Positions 62,554 to 64,000 of a stretch of 64,000 bases of DNA are shown in pieces. Position 1 is the first letter of the stretch; each line of letters starts with the position of its first letter. This DNA comes from Microbulbifer variabilis ATCC 700307. GTDB lineage: Bacteria > Pseudomonadota > Gammaproteobacteria > Pseudomonadales > Cellvibrionaceae. The stretch is from positions 1 to 64,000 of the forward strand of contig NZ_AQYJ01000028.1 in the NCBI RefSeq assembly GCF_000380565.1, written 5' to 3'. Under the pieces are notes generated by a model, which saw nothing but the letters and a program-made list of their open reading frames with translations, did no database searches and had not been told where the DNA came from. A program made the position numbers and the translations under genes.

Positions 62554-63078
62554 TCAGGGCGTGGGCCATTGAACGAGTTCAAAGTCCGGCTGTTGTTTGC
62601 CGGTTTTATCTGAGATGCGCAATTCGATAACAACGGGCTCATCGGTCTTTTCCAACTCTAGAGTCGCGCCCCGCTTATACTCGCGTCCCTCTGGTCCAAG
62701 ACCGGTGAAGAAAGCGGAAATGGTGTAGTTACCAGATTTTAGGTTGCCTTTGTGTAGGGGTTGGATACCACCGCGCACAAGGGCACTGCGCTGATGATCG
62801 GTATACAGGTGGCTAGCTGTGAGTTTATTGTCGATATGTAATTTAACAGCGTCCAACTGAAAATAGTGACCGATATCCACAGAAACATAAAAAGCCACTT
62901 GGCTTTGTGCGGGGTAGAGCAGGTCCTCTTCCAGGATTAACAAATCCCGGTTTAACTTAATAACATCGCGCTTTAGATTTTCCAGCTTTTCAGCGGAAAA
63001 AGACTCTTGCTGAGCCTGAGACGCTGCGCCTGTGAAGAGAGCGAGTGAGAAAATAAACAACTGGAGAACGCGTCCCAT
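62554..63078 (-). CDS. Small exported protein of the TPR cluster
   Basis: A 174-residue protein with a signal peptide (1-22, LQLFIFSLALFTGAASQA). A short charged coiled-coil segment (about 27-55, EKLENLKRDVIKLNRDLLILEED) is followed by a beta-rich domain (VAFYVSVDIGHYFQLDAVKLHID; GNYTISAFFTGLGPEG). I do not recognise the family. Its position as the first of the large-TPR operon, 6 bases before the 698-residue gene, suggests a structural partner. The ATG start leads directly into the signal peptide. Confidence 0.7.
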   Translation of the reverse strand: MGRVLQLFIFSLALFTGAASQAQQESFSAEKLENLKRDVIKLNRDLLILEEDLLYPAQSQVAFYVSVDIGHYFQLDAVKLHIDNKLTASHLYTDHQRSALVRGGIQPLHKGNLKSGNYTISAFFTGLGPEGREYKRGATLELEKTDEPVVIELRISDKTGKQQPDFELVQWPTP

Positions 63079-63189
63079 GGAAGGCCTTTCGCTTGCTTTT
63101 GGCTTTATTGTGTAATGGGCGCAAATTATGTCAGGGGCGCAGCTATCTGGTGTGATCCCGTTGGCAAATTTTTTACGACGTTGAAACGA

Positions 63190-64000
63190 TTATTGTGGGT
63201 TTGCCAGTCCCTGACTGAAGAAAAGACGTTTGTTACTGTCGATAACCACTGCTTCAAATTGGGGCAGGCGATCAATGAGCGCCAGTCCCTTTTTCTTACC
63301 CAGGACAAATACGCTAGTGGAAAGTGGATCGGTATCAAAACCCCTTGGGCCGATAATACTGACACTGATTAACTTATCGCTGTCTCCAACTGCTGTATCT
63401 GCGGGTTTCCCGGTATTTGGATTGAAAATATGATGAATACGCTCTTGCTGTTCATCGATAAAAAAGCGCTCGTAGTCACCGGAAGTTGAAATGGCAATGT
63501 CACGCAGGGGAATTACTGCGGCACTTTTGCTTTTTTCTCGTGGGTGACGAATGCCTACCAGCCAAGGTTCGCCGCGTTTATCGCCTAGCATACGTGCATC
63601 GCCACCGGCGCTGACACTGGCACAGCAGACTTCAGCCTGTTCGAGAATTTGAATGGCTTTATCCACAGCATACCCCTTGGCAATTCCACCCAGGTCAATT
63701 TTTGTTTCGCTGTGACCAAAGCGCAGGGTTTTGGACTTTTTATTCAAATGTAAGTGGCGGTAGTTCAGCGCCTCGATTAGAGAATCGGTAAGGGCGGAGT
63801 CTGCCTGTTTCCCGTTGCGGAAATCATAGTGTTTGCCGAGAGTAGCGTAGCTGATATCAAAGGCTCCATCGGTCAGGTGGCTGAACCAGAGAGACTTATC
63901 CACCAGAGAAAGCAGCTCATCGGAAATATTGACCGCTATTCTACCTGCCTCGCGATTGACGAGGGATAGTTCACTTTCTGCTTTGTAAGGTGACAACTGG
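63190..64000 (-). CDS. apbE: FAD:protein FMN transferase ApbE (5' end outside the window)
   Basis: The C-terminal about 270 residues of ApbE, which attaches FMN to Thr or Ser of target flavoproteins in the periplasm, using Mg and FAD. Motifs seen: YKAESELSLVNREAG, the IDLGGIAKGYAVDKA loop, SAGGDARMLG, ISTSGDYERFF, and IFNPNTGKPAD. The frame is still open at the right edge, and no valid start with signal peptide is inside, so the gene is truncated by the window. It precedes the TPR cluster in the same direction with a 111-bp gap. A flavinylated target was not identified nearby. Confidence 0.93.
   Translation of the reverse strand, partial: QLSPYKAESELSLVNREAGRIAVNISDELLSLVDKSLWFSHLTDGAFDISYATLGKHYDFRNGKQADSALTDSLIEALNYRHLHLNKKSKTLRFGHSETKIDLGGIAKGYAVDKAIQILEQAEVCCASVSAGGDARMLGDKRGEPWLVGIRHPREKSKSAAVIPLRDIAISTSGDYERFFIDEQQERIHHIFNPNTGKPADTAVGDSDKLISVSIIGPRGFDTDPLSTSVFVLGKKKGLALIDRLPQFEAVVIDSNKRLFFSQGLANPQ

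Noticed and set aside
1..64000. CRISPR array, rRNA or tRNA genes
   Set aside because: No regularly spaced identical repeats and no cloverleaf or rRNA signatures were recognised in the intergenic regions when read by eye; a tRNA scan was not run.

Overview
The window looks like chromosomal DNA of a marine gammaproteobacterium. The gene order typA-thiI-glnA-(DUF4124)-ntrB-ntrC and the block pckA-hslO-(...)-hslR-yrfG match arrangements known from Pseudomonas and other Gammaproteobacteria. A chitinase remnant, a TonB copper receptor and large TPR/ExbB-ExbD clusters would fit a Microbulbifer-like member of the Cellvibrionales. That genus-level guess is inference. No rRNA, tRNA, CRISPR array, IS element or prophage was recognised.

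Layout. 1-0.48 kb: gene-free DNA with two imperfect direct repeats carrying DnaA-box-like 9-mers. 0.48-12.2 kb: mostly stand-alone genes (YVTN propeller, GNAT acetyltransferase, dtd, prolyl oligopeptidase, an extended SDR followed by a 29-aa membrane peptide, tag, MscS channel, DUF885 lipoprotein, DUF4234 protein, exported unknown, VIT transporter). 12.2-15.2 kb: a diguanylate cyclase, a macro-domain protein and an aldoxime dehydratase. 15.2-16.75 kb: a gene graveyard with a decayed methyltransferase and a broken, antisense GH18-like chitinase start. 16.75-25.7 kb: typA and thiI on the minus strand and, divergently, the nitrogen regulon core glnA, DUF4124, ntrB and ntrC, with readable sigma-54 promoters and NtrC sites. 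25.8-30.3 kb: PAS mini-protein, peroxiredoxin, DUF4239 protein, AI-2E permease and two tandem M15-type peptidases. 30.5-37.3 kb: pckA, hslO, DUF4124, a DegP-like protease, hslR, yrfG and a lysoplasmalogenase. 37.5-40.8 kb: cysteine synthase, cysQ, a small coiled-coil protein, an orphan HicB and a tyrosine-rich outer-membrane barrel candidate. 41-43.9 kb: TonB copper receptor plus a His-rich DUF2946 protein. 44-52.5 kb: a 2OG oxygenase followed by the overlapping MoxR/DUF58/DUF4350/DUF4129/SpoIIM/RDD operon. 52.6-53.6 kb: DUF2939 and DUF2237 genes. 53.7-64 kb: a minus-strand cluster running from a truncated apbE through two very large TPR proteins to ExbB/TolQ, two ExbD/TolR and an AgmX/PglI-type TonB-like protein.

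How the genes work together. Nitrogen: NtrB/NtrC should drive glnA and probably their own operon through the sigma-54 elements described. Envelope: two multi-gene machines of poorly known function dominate the right half. One is the MoxR AAA+ ATPase with its DUF58 partner and several membrane proteins. The other is a Ton/Tol-like proton motor joined to TPR proteins. The second is the best candidate here for an under-described system: the proton channel (TolQ), two TolR-like subunits and a periplasm-spanning Pro/Lys-rich AgmX protein are encoded with at least five exported proteins that could form its periplasmic or outer-membrane load.

Limits: all calls come from reading translated sequence and motifs without database searches. 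Family names for DUFs are by recognition of motif and layout. Start codons were moved inward where a ribosome binding site or signal peptide argued for it.
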